Shown here in pieces: positions 44,031 to 52,279 of a stretch of 64,000 nt of DNA; position 1 is the first letter of the stretch, and the number at the start of each line of letters is the position of its first letter. The position numbers and the translations under genes are program-made. The stretch is from contig JAAANX010000086.1 of NCBI GenBank assembly GCA_009909085.1, forward strand, positions 1-64,000. The letters run 5' to 3'. The DNA comes from Cyanobacteria bacterium GSL.Bin1 (GTDB taxonomy: Bacteria; Cyanobacteriota; Cyanobacteriia; Cyanobacteriales; Rubidibacteraceae). Below the pieces are notes generated by a model, which was not told the origin of the DNA, ran no database searches, and saw only the letters and a list, made by a program, of their open reading frames with translations.

Positions 44031-44374
44031 CCCGCCACTTTATCTAAAAGCTGCCATTGTGAATATTCCACTAATGCCTGTTGCAATAAATCAAACATTT
44101 GGCGACAGTAATTATCGGTTTGTAACGGCAGTTCCTCATTTTTCATCACTAAATTCATCCGAATTGACTCTGGGGTTGCCGTTGTGCGATCAATTAACAC
44201 TTCTGTTGTCACCAGTTTCGGAAACGGCACCCGATTTGGAATTTCCCGCGCCATCATATAGTCTCCTGTGTCATAAATGATTTCGAGATGACAGGATTCT
44301 AAAATTTCAACCAGCGAGGCTTGGAGGTGCTCTAACGGAACCGCAACCGAAAATGTGCAAGTATATCGAGCCAT
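44027..44374 (-). CDS. Small cyanobacterial protein of unknown function
   Basis: Encodes 115 residues, soluble, mixed alpha/beta. N-terminal MARYTCTFSVAVPLEHLQAS and the following GDYMMAREIPNRVPFPKLVT suggest a compact fold found in cyanobacterial hypothetical proteins, but I cannot name the family. Its stop codon overlaps the convergent GT26 gene by 4 bp. No function is assigned. Confidence 0.72.
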   Translation of the reverse strand: MARYTCTFSVAVPLEHLQASLVEILESCHLEIIYDTGDYMMAREIPNRVPFPKLVTTEVLIDRTTATPESIRMNLVMKNEELPLQTDNYCRQMFDLLQQALVEYSQWQLLDKVAG

Positions 44375-44517
44375 AATGGAAGGGAAGGTATCATTTACCC
44401 ATCATATTATCGAACCTTACTCCATCCTTATCAAGAGAGTTGACAATTAACGGTTCACAATTGAAAATTGACAGTTGGTTATCCGTCATTGGTCAGAAAT
44501 GAATTGCATAAATAACC

Positions 44518-44545
44518 AATGACTAATGACAAAGGACAAAGGACA
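44518..44545. repeat. Short heptamer array
   Basis: AATGACT, AATGACA, AAGGACA and AAGGACA in tandem, directly before the nitrilase start codon. The first unit matches the reverse complement of AGTCATT arrays elsewhere. The array occupies the position where a ribosome-binding site would be expected. Confidence 0.8.
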
Positions 44546-44551
44546 AACAAT

Positions 44552-45364
44552 ATGAAATCATATCTGGCGGCTGCAATTCAGATCACCAGTCAACCTGATT
44601 TGGAGAAAAATTTGGCGACTGCAGCAGACTTAGTGGAATTAGCAGTGCGCAGAGGGGCACAGTTAGTCACCCTTCCGGAAAATTTTTCTTTTATGGGAGA
44701 GGAAACGGAAAAGGTGCAACAAGCCAGCGCGATCGCGCAGCACACAGAAAAATTCTTGAAAACGATGGCACAACGCTATCAAATCACCATTTTTGGTGGG
44801 GGCTTTCCGATTCCAGTTGCTGATGGCAAGGTCTCCAATACCGCACTGATCATTGATGCCAATGGTGAAGAATTAGCCCGTTATGAAAAAGTGCATTTGT
44901 TTGATGTGAATCTCCCCGATGGCAATACTTACCAAGAATCCCAAACCGTAAAAGCAGGGCTCTCGCTCCCCCCTTTATTGGTCTCTCCCGATTATGGAAA
45001 AATTGGACTGTCTGTATGCTACGATGTCCGCTTCCCGGAACTCTATCGCCAGCTCTCGAAACAGGGGGCAGAGATTCTCCTCATTCCCGCTGCCTTTACA
45101 GCCTATACCGGAAAAGACCATTGGCAAGTCTTATTACAAGCCCGCGCCATTGAAAATACGGCTTATGTCATCGCCCCCGCCCAAACGGGTCATCATTATG
45201 CGCGCCGACAAAGTCACGGTCATGCCATGATTATCGATCCCTGGGGGATTGTCTTAAGTGACGCGGGAGAAGATCCAGGGGTCGCCATTGCTGAAATAAA
45301 TCCCTCCCGCTTAGAACAAGTGCGGCGTCAGATGCCATCTTTACAACACAGCGTGTTTATTTAG
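44552..45364 (+). CDS. Carbon-nitrogen hydrolase (nitrilase superfamily, Nit2/omega-amidase-like)
   Basis: Encodes 270 residues from the ATG at 44552; an upstream in-frame ATG lies inside a heptamer repeat array and is rejected. The catalytic triad is Glu43 (TLPENFSF), Lys113 (RYEKVHLFDVNLPDG) and Cys156 (GLSVCYDVRFPELYRQL). Nearby ENTAYVIAPAQTGHH and RQSHGHAMIIDPWG match the Nit1/Nit2 branch, whose members hydrolyse deaminated glutathione or omega-amides. Which applies cannot be told from sequence. The protein is cytosolic. Confidence 0.92.
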   Translation: MKSYLAAAIQITSQPDLEKNLATAADLVELAVRRGAQLVTLPENFSFMGEETEKVQQASAIAQHTEKFLKTMAQRYQITIFGGGFPIPVADGKVSNTALIIDANGEELARYEKVHLFDVNLPDGNTYQESQTVKAGLSLPPLLVSPDYGKIGLSVCYDVRFPELYRQLSKQGAEILLIPAAFTAYTGKDHWQVLLQARAIENTAYVIAPAQTGHHYARRQSHGHAMIIDPWGIVLSDAGEDPGVAIAEINPSRLEQVRRQMPSLQHSVFI

Positions 45365-45447
45365 GGCTGACTGAATAAAGCTCAAATGCCGGTGAAGTGG
45401 CAAATTAAGACCTGATTGCAGTCAAATCTGAGTCGGATCAGCTACTG

Positions 45448-45475
45448 TTGCCTATTGCCTATTCCCTGTTCCCTA
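45448..45475. repeat. Short heptamer array
   Basis: Units TTGCCTA (two copies), TTCCCTG and TTCCCTA run in tandem for 28 bp in the spacer between the nitrilase and YlqD genes. The unit differs from the TCATT(A/G)G family, indicating a second heptamer type. Confidence 0.8.
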
Positions 45476-45513
45476 ACGACACCGATCAATTGAACGCTTC
45501 CAGCAAACGCTAT

Positions 45514-45963
45514 CTAAACATCACCGCGAATTTCTTGGATGACCCCATCTTTAATGACCACTTCCACATTCATTTTTTGGACTAAGTTATCGCCAACTTG
45601 AATGCGAACAAAACTATCGAGTTGTCCTTGACTGACTTCTTGCCCATCTTCCAATAGCTGGACTTGTTGCAACTGTTGGAGCGCTTGGTTTTTTTGTTCA
45701 GTGACCTTGCTTTTTTGTTGATTGAGTTGGTTTTGGATGCTGCGCAGTTGTTGTTGAACTTGCGGATCGCTGGGATTACTCCCTTTTTGGGTGACTTGCG
45801 CGATCGCGCTTTGTCCTTGATTTTCTAATTGTTGAAGTTGTCCATCCTGCTGATTAATTTGCGATTGTAACTGTTGCTGTACTTCTTCTTTCCAGCGCTG
45901 GGTTACAATCACTTTTAAATTAATCGGACGCTTCAGTAATAAATTCTTACTTTCTTCGTTCAT
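45514..45963 (-). CDS. YlqD-family protein
   Basis: Encodes 149 residues from the ATG at 45963, which has AGAAGGAA 2 to 9 bases upstream; further upstream starts would overlap the acyl-CoA synthetase gene and lack such a site. A central coiled coil (about 35-105), rich in Gln and with QQLRSIQNQLNQQKSKVTEQ, links an N-terminal beta strand (NLKVIVTQRWKEEV) to a C-terminal strand region (FVRIQVGDNLVQKMNVEVVI), the YlqD layout. The function is unknown in all bacteria. It lies 77 bp downstream of the synthetase gene. Confidence 0.82.
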   Translation of the reverse strand: MNEESKNLLLKRPINLKVIVTQRWKEEVQQQLQSQINQQDGQLQQLENQGQSAIAQVTQKGSNPSDPQVQQQLRSIQNQLNQQKSKVTEQKNQALQQLQQVQLLEDGQEVSQGQLDSFVRIQVGDNLVQKMNVEVVIKDGVIQEIRGDV

Positions 45964-46039
45964 TGTTCCTTCTAAATTAACCATTACAAGCCTCAAAGCT
46001 GTTCTATCTGGACATAAACGAATTGCTGTTAGGACTGTT

Positions 46040-47950
46040 TTATCCCTTAGCAAACATCCCGTCAATCATATCCTGATACCGTTGATAAACAACAGGACGT
46101 TTAATCTTCAGTGTTTGTGTCATCATGCCATTCTCTGTGGAGAACGGCTCTAAAATCAGCTGAAACACACCAATGCGGTCATCGCTGCGATAGCCAGGGC
46201 GATTTTTCACTTCCCGATTTAACTCATCTCTAAACAATTTTTGAACGGCTGAATCTTGAATGGTTTCTGCTAATCTCTCTTCTGAGAAATCTAAATTGAA
46301 CTGATGCTGTTGGGACCAAGTTTGTAACGCTTCAACATTGGGAACAATTAACGCCCCCAAACACCGCTGATCTTGACCCACCACCATCATTTGGTCAATA
46401 TACGGACTGCGTAAACAAGCATTTTCTAAGGGTTGGGGTTCAATATTTTCGCCATTAGAGAGGACAATCGTATCTTTAGCGCGTCCGGTCAAGACTAAAT
46501 CTCCAGTTGGGGTAATCCATCCTAAATCACCTGTGTTAAACCATCCCTCGTCATCAATTGCTTTTGCGGTCGCTTCTGGCTTTTTATAATACCCTTGCAT
46601 CACTTGTGTGCCTCGGATTAACACTAATCCTTTTTTGCCATCGGGTAGCGGTTCCATGGTTTCCGGGTCAACAATTTTGGTTTCCGTTTCGGGAATGGCA
46701 GGTCCCGATGAACCGCGCAAGTTATGATACAAACGACGAGCATGGGTAACGGGAGAAGTTTCTGTTAAGCCATATCCCACTAGCAGAGGAATGCCAATCA
46801 GTTCATAAAAATCATCGATATGTTTGGCTAAAGATCCGCCCCCGCTAATCACGGCTTTTAAGTTGCCACCCGTGGCTTCGCGAACAGTTTGATAAACAAT
46901 TTTATCCCCAAGATGATGCAAGGGTTCGAGGAGAGAACGTTGTAAACTCCCATTTAAACGGGCAAAAATAGAAGGACGCAGATTTTCGAGATCTAAGCCT
47001 TCGCTAACTCGTTTGGCTTTAATGTAGCGCTGGGAAATGCCTAAGAATAAATCAATGAGTTTTTTCTTATTCCCGGTTTGTTGATTTAAGTTCTTTTGAA
47101 TACCATCATAAACCGACTCCCACAACCGAGGAACCCCGACCATATACTGCGGTTGCTGTTCGCGTAAATCTTTTTTAAATGAGCGTAAATTGGTATAAAT
47201 CAGGTGACAGCCTCTAGATAATAAAAAGTATTCCGCAGCCCGTTCATAAGCGTGCCAACTGGGGAGAATACTCAACACGCGATCGCCGGCTTGGGGCTGA
47301 ATCACATCACCAATGGCACGCACTTGATGTAAAAAATTGCCATGAGAGAGCATTGTCCCTTTCGGTTGTCCTGTAGTTCCGGAAGTATAAATTAAGGTTG
47401 CTAAATCATCTTTTTTCCGAGAAACCGGTGTGAATTTCTGCTCATTTCCCAGTGCCATCAATTGGCTAAAATTAAGGGTGGGATAATCTTGATTTTCTAC
47501 GATTTCATCAGAGAGTAAAACGACTAATCTTAGTGGTTGGTCGACTAAGTTTGCTTTTAATTTTTCTAGGGTTGTCTTATTTTCAACAACCAGAACCGTA
47601 CTATCACTATCGGTCAGAATATAAAATAATTCCGCTGCATCCGCTTGGGAGGATCTCACCACATCAACCGCACCCGCACTGAGAATGCCTTGATCCGCAA
47701 TGAACCAACGGGGGCTATTATCAGCAAACAGGGCAATTTTTGTATCCGGTTGAATGCCTTGGGCTTGTAAGCCACTGGCAAATTGTTTAATTTGTTGGTT
47801 TAATTGTTGATAAGTAATCTGAACCGGCGGGTCTTGATGGGGGTCATCAAGGGCAATCAGTTTACCAGAATAAGGCGCAACTTGGGACCAAATTTCCGGT
47901 AAGGATTGTGCTGTAGAATAATCAACAAGAGTATCAGTGGGTTTAAACAT
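46040..47950 (-). CDS. aas: Long-chain acyl-CoA/acyl-ACP synthetase (AMP-binding)
   Basis: Encodes 636 residues. The adenylate-forming core has LATLIYTSGTTGQPKGTMLS (P-loop), HAYERAAEYFLLS, VGYGLTETSPVTHARR, GWFNTGDLGWITPTGDLVL and GRAKDTIVLSNGENIEPQPL. The C-terminal lysine region is VFQLILEPFSTENGMMTQTL then KIKRPVVYQRY. In cyanobacteria the single such enzyme usually acts as acyl-ACP synthetase, recycling and importing free fatty acids. The symbol is inferred from lineage and size; CoA-specific activity cannot be excluded. It faces divergently toward the gene at 48076. Confidence 0.9.
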   Translation of the reverse strand: MFKPTDTLVDYSTAQSLPEIWSQVAPYSGKLIALDDPHQDPPVQITYQQLNQQIKQFASGLQAQGIQPDTKIALFADNSPRWFIADQGILSAGAVDVVRSSQADAAELFYILTDSDSTVLVVENKTTLEKLKANLVDQPLRLVVLLSDEIVENQDYPTLNFSQLMALGNEQKFTPVSRKKDDLATLIYTSGTTGQPKGTMLSHGNFLHQVRAIGDVIQPQAGDRVLSILPSWHAYERAAEYFLLSRGCHLIYTNLRSFKKDLREQQPQYMVGVPRLWESVYDGIQKNLNQQTGNKKKLIDLFLGISQRYIKAKRVSEGLDLENLRPSIFARLNGSLQRSLLEPLHHLGDKIVYQTVREATGGNLKAVISGGGSLAKHIDDFYELIGIPLLVGYGLTETSPVTHARRLYHNLRGSSGPAIPETETKIVDPETMEPLPDGKKGLVLIRGTQVMQGYYKKPEATAKAIDDEGWFNTGDLGWITPTGDLVLTGRAKDTIVLSNGENIEPQPLENACLRSPYIDQMMVVGQDQRCLGALIVPNVEALQTWSQQHQFNLDFSEERLAETIQDSAVQKLFRDELNREVKNRPGYRSDDRIGVFQLILEPFSTENGMMTQTLKIKRPVVYQRYQDMIDGMFAKG

Positions 47951-48075
47951 AAGATAGAAAATTCAATTGAACTTTAGTTATCTACTGTACTGGTTTCTTC
48001 CCTGATCTGATCGCGCAACGCTAACCCGTTTCAGTGATAGCATAATTTTAGATCCATTTTTGAGCAGGATTCACG

Positions 48076-48588
48076 ATGCGGCTAATTACTTGGTTACAAG
48101 GGGGAAGTGACCCCAATAATGCCACGAACTTTGAAACCATCCGTCAGTGGTGGGGCAAATTAAGCGGGAAAGAAGTGGTCGTCGCCCAACGTCTCATTCC
48201 AGAAAGTGGCGATGTGTCTAAGATTGACTGGGAACGGCAAAAGTTTGATGACCAACTCGTCATGTTCAAGTCGGAAATGAGAGGGATTACCCTGTACTGG
48301 CAAAAATCATTATCGGACGATGAACGGAGTTTTACGCCCTACAAACTAGAACTTGATACTGTGCAAGATAAGTTATATATTTATTCGCAATCGCAGCGCC
48401 AAGTCGTGATTCGTGTGGGAACGCCGGATGTTCGTTATACAACAGTCTCTTTACAAGATCCAGAAATCTTGCTCAGTGGGTCGGAGGGGGAAGAAAAAGT
48501 GTTGTTAATGCGCGATCGCGCTCGTCAAATTGCCATACAATTACCTTTAACGCCAACCACACGCCAAAAGCTACAAGACTTGCTTTAA
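48076..48588 (+). CDS. Hypothetical protein of cyanobacterial type
   Basis: Encodes 170 residues, soluble and mixed alpha/beta. The sequence opens MRLITWLQGGSDPNNATNFE and ends in IQLPLTPTTRQKLQDLL. There is no signal peptide, transmembrane helix or catalytic motif that I recognise. An ATG at 48076 is well placed. It ends 10 bp before the tRNA-Arg gene on the opposite strand. The function is unknown. Confidence 0.7.
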   Translation: MRLITWLQGGSDPNNATNFETIRQWWGKLSGKEVVVAQRLIPESGDVSKIDWERQKFDDQLVMFKSEMRGITLYWQKSLSDDERSFTPYKLELDTVQDKLYIYSQSQRQVVIRVGTPDVRYTTVSLQDPEILLSGSEGEEKVLLMRDRARQIAIQLPLTPTTRQKLQDLL

Positions 48589-48598
48589 AATTAAAAAA

Positions 48599-48671
48599 CG
48601 AGCACGGAAGGATTTGAACCTTCGACACCCAGAACCGGAATCTGGTGCTCTATCCACTGAGCTACGCGCCC
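48599..48671 (-). tRNA. tRNA-Arg (anticodon CCG)
   Basis: On the minus strand GGGCGCG pairs with CGTGCTC (acceptor stem, including two G-U pairs), discriminator G. The D arm reads GCTCAGTGGATAGAGC, the anticodon loop is ATTCCGGTT with anticodon CCG (reads CGG), and the T arm contains GGTTCAAATCC. The length is 73 nt and CCA is not encoded. Confidence 0.95.
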
Positions 48672-48697
48672 GCACTGCCATTAAGATAGCATTTTTT

Positions 48698-49681
48698 TTA
48701 ACTCATGGCTAGAGAATCTCGGTTTTGATGAACTGAATGATCGGTGTGATCCTCAGGAAAAGGATTTTGTACCGTTAAGCGCAGATTTTGCCGAGTTGCC
48801 GGGTCGAGAAAATACTGTTGCAGTTGCTCCCACTCTTGCCATTTTTCTTGACGAAAAGCAGTCAGTTGTTTCGTTAGGTTCGGAAAGTCTTTAGCGAGTG
48901 TTTCGTCACAATACTCGCTTAAAAATTCCGCGAGAACGACACTATCTTGAATCTCTCCTAAAACGCTTTGAATCGCTTTGACTTGCTTCACATATTGTTG
49001 ATAAGTTTCATCATAACAATGGGTAAACAGTTCCATTTGATAGCGAATTTTCTTTGCCGCTTTCCGTAAACTATGGAGGGTTTCTCCTTCTTGATCTAAT
49101 AAGGTAGCTACATCTAAATGAGTATTTTGCCCCACAAACCAAGCGGGGTGAAGCAATAAGTTACTGACATGAGGAAGTAATAAATCCGGTAACACTTCGG
49201 CAATGGGCAAAGGCGCGATCGCGCTCAATTTAGGCTGTTCTAACCACGCTTCTAAACTAGCTTTCAGTTGTATGTATTGTTTACTTTCTAAGGCTTTAAT
49301 GACTTTTTTATAGGCGTGTTGGCGTCGCTTTTCTAAATGCTTTAAAACTGACTTTAAACTGTCCTGTTCCGAAGCAGGAAGCACCGGCAAATAGTCATTT
49401 TCTAAACTTGCCTTTAAGACATCTAAATCTCTTAACGTTCCTAATTCTCTGGCAATTTTGCCCACTTTTTTTTCACGAGCGGCTTTGGGCATAACAATGG
49501 CTCGGGAAAAGCCCACAAGAGCAGTGCGCAGTCGGCGCATTCCCACGCGCATTTGGTGCAGTGCTTCCGGATCTTGATCGTCATACACGCCGGCTTCATG
49601 TTTAACCATTTTCTGGCTGTGTTTCTTTAAAGCAGCGATCGCGCACTCACCAAAGGTTTCTACAGTTTTCTCTTCGCTCAT
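48698..49681 (-). CDS. CHAD-domain protein
   Basis: Encodes 327 residues. The conserved-histidine pattern of CHAD is visible: KHEAGVYDDQDPEALHQMRV (His near 42), GMRRLRTALVGFSRAI, LGTLRDLDVLKASLEND, and LHSLRKAAKKIRYQMELFTH. CHAD domains are all-helical and bind inorganic polyphosphate, often with a CYTH phosphatase. Here the CYTH domain is absent and no neighbour is an obvious partner. Location is cytosolic; binding to polyphosphate is inferred from the family. Confidence 0.9.
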   Translation of the reverse strand: MSEEKTVETFGECAIAALKKHSQKMVKHEAGVYDDQDPEALHQMRVGMRRLRTALVGFSRAIVMPKAAREKKVGKIARELGTLRDLDVLKASLENDYLPVLPASEQDSLKSVLKHLEKRRQHAYKKVIKALESKQYIQLKASLEAWLEQPKLSAIAPLPIAEVLPDLLLPHVSNLLLHPAWFVGQNTHLDVATLLDQEGETLHSLRKAAKKIRYQMELFTHCYDETYQQYVKQVKAIQSVLGEIQDSVVLAEFLSEYCDETLAKDFPNLTKQLTAFRQEKWQEWEQLQQYFLDPATRQNLRLTVQNPFPEDHTDHSVHQNRDSLAMS

Positions 49682-49892
49682 TTTTAAGCTTTCTACGACT
49701 TGCCATTCTCTCTTATTTTAACCTAAACTTAACCTGACTGAATCATTTCGGTCAATCAACTGAACGCTAACGACAAAAAACGGGAAAAAATAACGAATCT
49801 TTCGGAAGAAGTTGCAAATTCCCCTATTAGAAACGTTATAACTAAGGTTGGGATGATAACTTTATGAATTAGGGTGGAGAAACAAAGACAGA

Positions 49893-50282
49893 ATGAAAAA
49901 AGTGGGAACTCATCTGGTCGTAGAAGCTTGGCAAACTCCAGGAGACGTACTCAATGATCCGGAGCAAATTCGGTCGGCATTAGTGGAAGCCGTGCTTGCC
50001 GGTGGCGCAACCTTGTTGAATTTGTGCGTTCACCAATTTAGTCCCCATGGCGTGACTGCAACCGCAACGTTATCCGAGTCACATATTGCCATTCATACTT
50101 GGCCAGAATATGGGTATTTTGCAGCAGATCTCTTTTTCTGCGGCAAAGGCGATCCCCATCAAGCAATGCAGGTTTTACAAAGCGTTCTCGGGGCAAAAGA
50201 AGTGGCGATGCAGGAGATTGATCGTGGCTTACCCAGTTCCGAAGTCCCCGAAGAGTCAGAGAAAGAATCGATCTTGGCTTAA
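49893..50282 (+). CDS. speD: S-adenosylmethionine decarboxylase proenzyme
   Basis: Encodes 129 residues, the small bacterial class. Self-cleavage occurs between Glu62 and Ser63 in TATATLSESHIAIHTWPEYG, making Ser63 the pyruvoyl cofactor. His68 and Cys83 (AADLFFCGKGDP) complete the processing and catalytic set. The product, decarboxylated AdoMet, supplies aminopropyl groups for spermidine. No spermidine synthase is adjacent; a membrane spermidine-synthase-like gene lies at 31300. A hairpin terminator follows 15 bp after the stop codon. Confidence 0.96.
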   Translation: MKKVGTHLVVEAWQTPGDVLNDPEQIRSALVEAVLAGGATLLNLCVHQFSPHGVTATATLSESHIAIHTWPEYGYFAADLFFCGKGDPHQAMQVLQSVLGAKEVAMQEIDRGLPSSEVPEESEKESILA

Positions 50283-50297
50283 TTGGAACGTGAATGC

Positions 50298-50319
50298 AGC
50301 CGGGGAAGAGACTCCGGCT
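50298..50319 (+). terminator. Hairpin after speD
   Basis: AGCCGGGG (50298-50305) pairs with CTCCGGCT (50312-50319), one G-U pair and a 6-nt loop. The following T-run is weak, so termination may be partial. The tRNA-Leu gene lies just beyond on the other strand. Confidence 0.5.
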
Positions 50320-50336
50320 ATAAAATCTACTTAAAA

Positions 50337-50417
50337 TGCGGACGGAGAGACTCGAACTCTCACGTCAGAGACACTAGAACCTAAATCTAGCGCGTCTACC
50401 AATTCCGCCACGTCCGC
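50337..50417 (-). tRNA. tRNA-Leu (anticodon TAG)
   Basis: On the minus strand GCGGACG (50417-50411) pairs with CGTCCGC (50344-50338), discriminator A. The D arm is GTGGCGGAATTGGTAGACGC, the anticodon loop ATTTAGGT gives TAG (reads CUA/CUG), a long variable arm is present, and the T arm contains GAGTTCGAGTC. This is a type II tRNA of 81 nt without an encoded CCA. Confidence 0.95.
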
Positions 50418-50483
50418 TCATATTAAACCCAACGGCTTATAACGCTATCATATTTTTAGGGAACTGACAAGGAGAAAACGGTG

Positions 50484-51377
50484 ATGAAGCGGCAATGGGG
50501 AGTCATTAGTATTTTGATCGGTCTGCTCTCACTAACTCCTCCTCATGCAGTAAACAGTCAATCCTTACCGGTTTTAACCCCCACAACGCCAGAAGCGATT
50601 GCCTATCTGAATCGGGGATTAGAAGCAGCGCAAACGGGTAATATCGAAAGCGCGATCGCGCTCTTCCAACAAGCCATCGCCCTCGATCAAAATCTTGCCC
50701 CTGCCCATTATAATCTCGGTTTAGCCCTCAGAGAACAAGGAAACTTACAGGCTGCTGCCAATGCCTTTTATGAAGCCTTATCCCTGAATCCAAAACTGGC
50801 GGTTGCTTATGCTAACGTGGGAGCAGTCCTCATCGAAGGGAATAATTTTGAGCAAGCGCAAGCCTACCTCAATCGCGCCCTTGAACTTTCACCTCAATTA
50901 GGAATTGCTCACTATAATTTAGGCTTGGTTGCACTCAAACAAGGCAACGCCCAACCTGCTATTCAACATTTCCGTAACGCACAAAAATATAATCAGCCAA
51001 CCCCAGAAATTTTCTATCAACTCGGGCTCGCTTATCTCAAGCAAAAACAGTTAGAATCAGCCAGAACTGCTTTTGAAGAAGCAATTCATCTCCGCCCGCA
51101 TTACAGTAAAGCTCATTACGGACTCGGACAAGTGTGGTTTCAACAACAGCAATGGCAAGCTGCCTTAAAAGCGTTTCAGAAAGGGATTGACTTGAATTCA
51201 GAATTTGCTAGTGCCTACTACGCTGCTGGTGTAGTTTTATTTCAGGAAAAAGAGTTTTCCCAAGCAACAGCCATGTTACAGCAAGCACAGCAATTATATG
51301 AACAGCAAAAGCAGCCTCAATGGGCAGTCTATGCAAAACAGCTTGCTCAGAGAGCAGCCTTGCGGATGAATCAGTAA
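50484..51377 (+). CDS. Secreted/periplasmic TPR-repeat protein
   Basis: Encodes 297 residues from ATG 50484 (a GTG three bases earlier is equally near AAGGAG). A Sec signal peptide occupies about 1-27 (VISILIGLLSLTPPHAVNSQ), with likely cleavage after the Ala-rich segment. Seven or so 34-residue TPR units follow, with repeated IALDQNLAPAHYNLGLALRE-type motifs. They form a protein-protein scaffold outside the cytoplasm; the partner is unknown. The C-terminus ends with a short Gln-rich helix. Confidence 0.85.
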   Translation: MKRQWGVISILIGLLSLTPPHAVNSQSLPVLTPTTPEAIAYLNRGLEAAQTGNIESAIALFQQAIALDQNLAPAHYNLGLALREQGNLQAAANAFYEALSLNPKLAVAYANVGAVLIEGNNFEQAQAYLNRALELSPQLGIAHYNLGLVALKQGNAQPAIQHFRNAQKYNQPTPEIFYQLGLAYLKQKQLESARTAFEEAIHLRPHYSKAHYGLGQVWFQQQQWQAALKAFQKGIDLNSEFASAYYAAGVVLFQEKEFSQATAMLQQAQQLYEQQKQPQWAVYAKQLAQRAALRMNQ

Positions 51378-51484
51378 AATCTGGTTTTTGTTGGGTTCTG
51401 TTGATACAACTGGTCTCATTCAGAGCGCACTATGCAAATCAGCGAAAGTGACTTTAATCAAAATCAAGCAAAATCCTAGTTTCG

Positions 51485-51691
51485 CTAAGAACTAACTTTG
51501 ATTGGACAATTGCTGTTATTCTTGGTCACTTGAAATTTAAACTCGTCTAGTTCTTTAAGCAAGTCCTGCTCCTGAAGTGCTAGTTTCTCTAGGGAGTTAC
51601 TGGCTTTTTCAATTTGTTTTGTTAATACTTTTAATTTAGAATCTGTCATCATTGTGTAAATGCCCATAGGTTGGTTAGCAACACGATTCAT
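51485..51691 (-). CDS. Doubtful small coiled-coil protein
   Basis: A 68-codon frame with a helical, heptad-like middle (KLKVLTKQIEKASNSLEKLA). The start is uncertain: the first Met is at 51691, others at 51667 and 51652, and none has a clear ribosome-binding site. It overlaps the opposite-strand frame at 51671. AT-rich. It may be a real small gene or a remnant. Confidence 0.35.
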   Translation of the reverse strand: MNRVANQPMGIYTMMTDSKLKVLTKQIEKASNSLEKLALQEQDLLKELDEFKFQVTKNNSNCPIKVSS

Positions 51692-51964
51692 ATCACCGAA
51701 TCACTACTTATAGATTCTAATGAAATATTCAACTCTTTGTCAAGCATTTTAAGTGATTTATCTCATATTTTATCTAGCTTAGAAACGGACAAGACTTTCC
51801 GATCACTTTCCCCAAAATACTTAAATCTAGCAAAATCGTCACTGGAGAAGTTAAAGAGCACTTCAGGCGATCAAACTGATGAAGATTGGACTCAGGAAAA
51901 GATGATGAGTATCATTCAACTTTCTTTTTATGCCATCTTGAAGGTAAAAATAGATTATGTATAA
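51671..51964 (+). CDS. Doubtful small hypothetical protein
   Basis: A 97-codon frame starting at TTG without a ribosome-binding site. The product is helical and polar (NSLSSILSDLSHILSSLETD) and contains no motif that I recognise. It overlaps the start of the opposite-strand small frame, so at least one of the two is probably not translated as drawn. AT-rich relative to neighbours. Confidence 0.35.
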   Translation: MVSNTIHITESLLIDSNEIFNSLSSILSDLSHILSSLETDKTFRSLSPKYLNLAKSSLEKLKSTSGDQTDEDWTQEKMMSIIQLSFYAILKVKIDYV

Positions 51965-52279
51965 ATAGCAACATTTCCAATAGCGATTGCTACCGATCCA
52001 ACTTTACTCTTCTTTGCTGAATTTGTACAGAAATTAAATATTAAGTATATGAATAAGTAAAGTACTCCGAAAATAGCGAATAGGATTCGGTGCGAGCGAT
52101 TTGTCCAAACTGCTCAGCCGGACGACAGCAGTAGATGATGAGGAGGTTTCAGGATTTAAAGCGGTTCTCCTCTAAAAACTAGCTCGATCAGTTCGATAAT
52201 GTCTACTTATACTTAAATACTTAGTCATTATTACAACAAAAGCGATAAACTTAAAGAAACTTTACAAACCGAATTAGCT
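51965..52279. other. Gene-free stretch before the SDR gene
   Basis: No reading frame with a supported start is present. A GC-rich block at about 52100-52150 (including GGTGCGAGCGATTTGTCC and CCGGACGACAGCAG) contrasts with the AT-rich flanks and may be a remnant. GAGGA at about 52139 and TCCTC at about 52168 could pair weakly. The promoter of the SDR gene presumably lies in 52180-52270. Confidence 0.4.
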
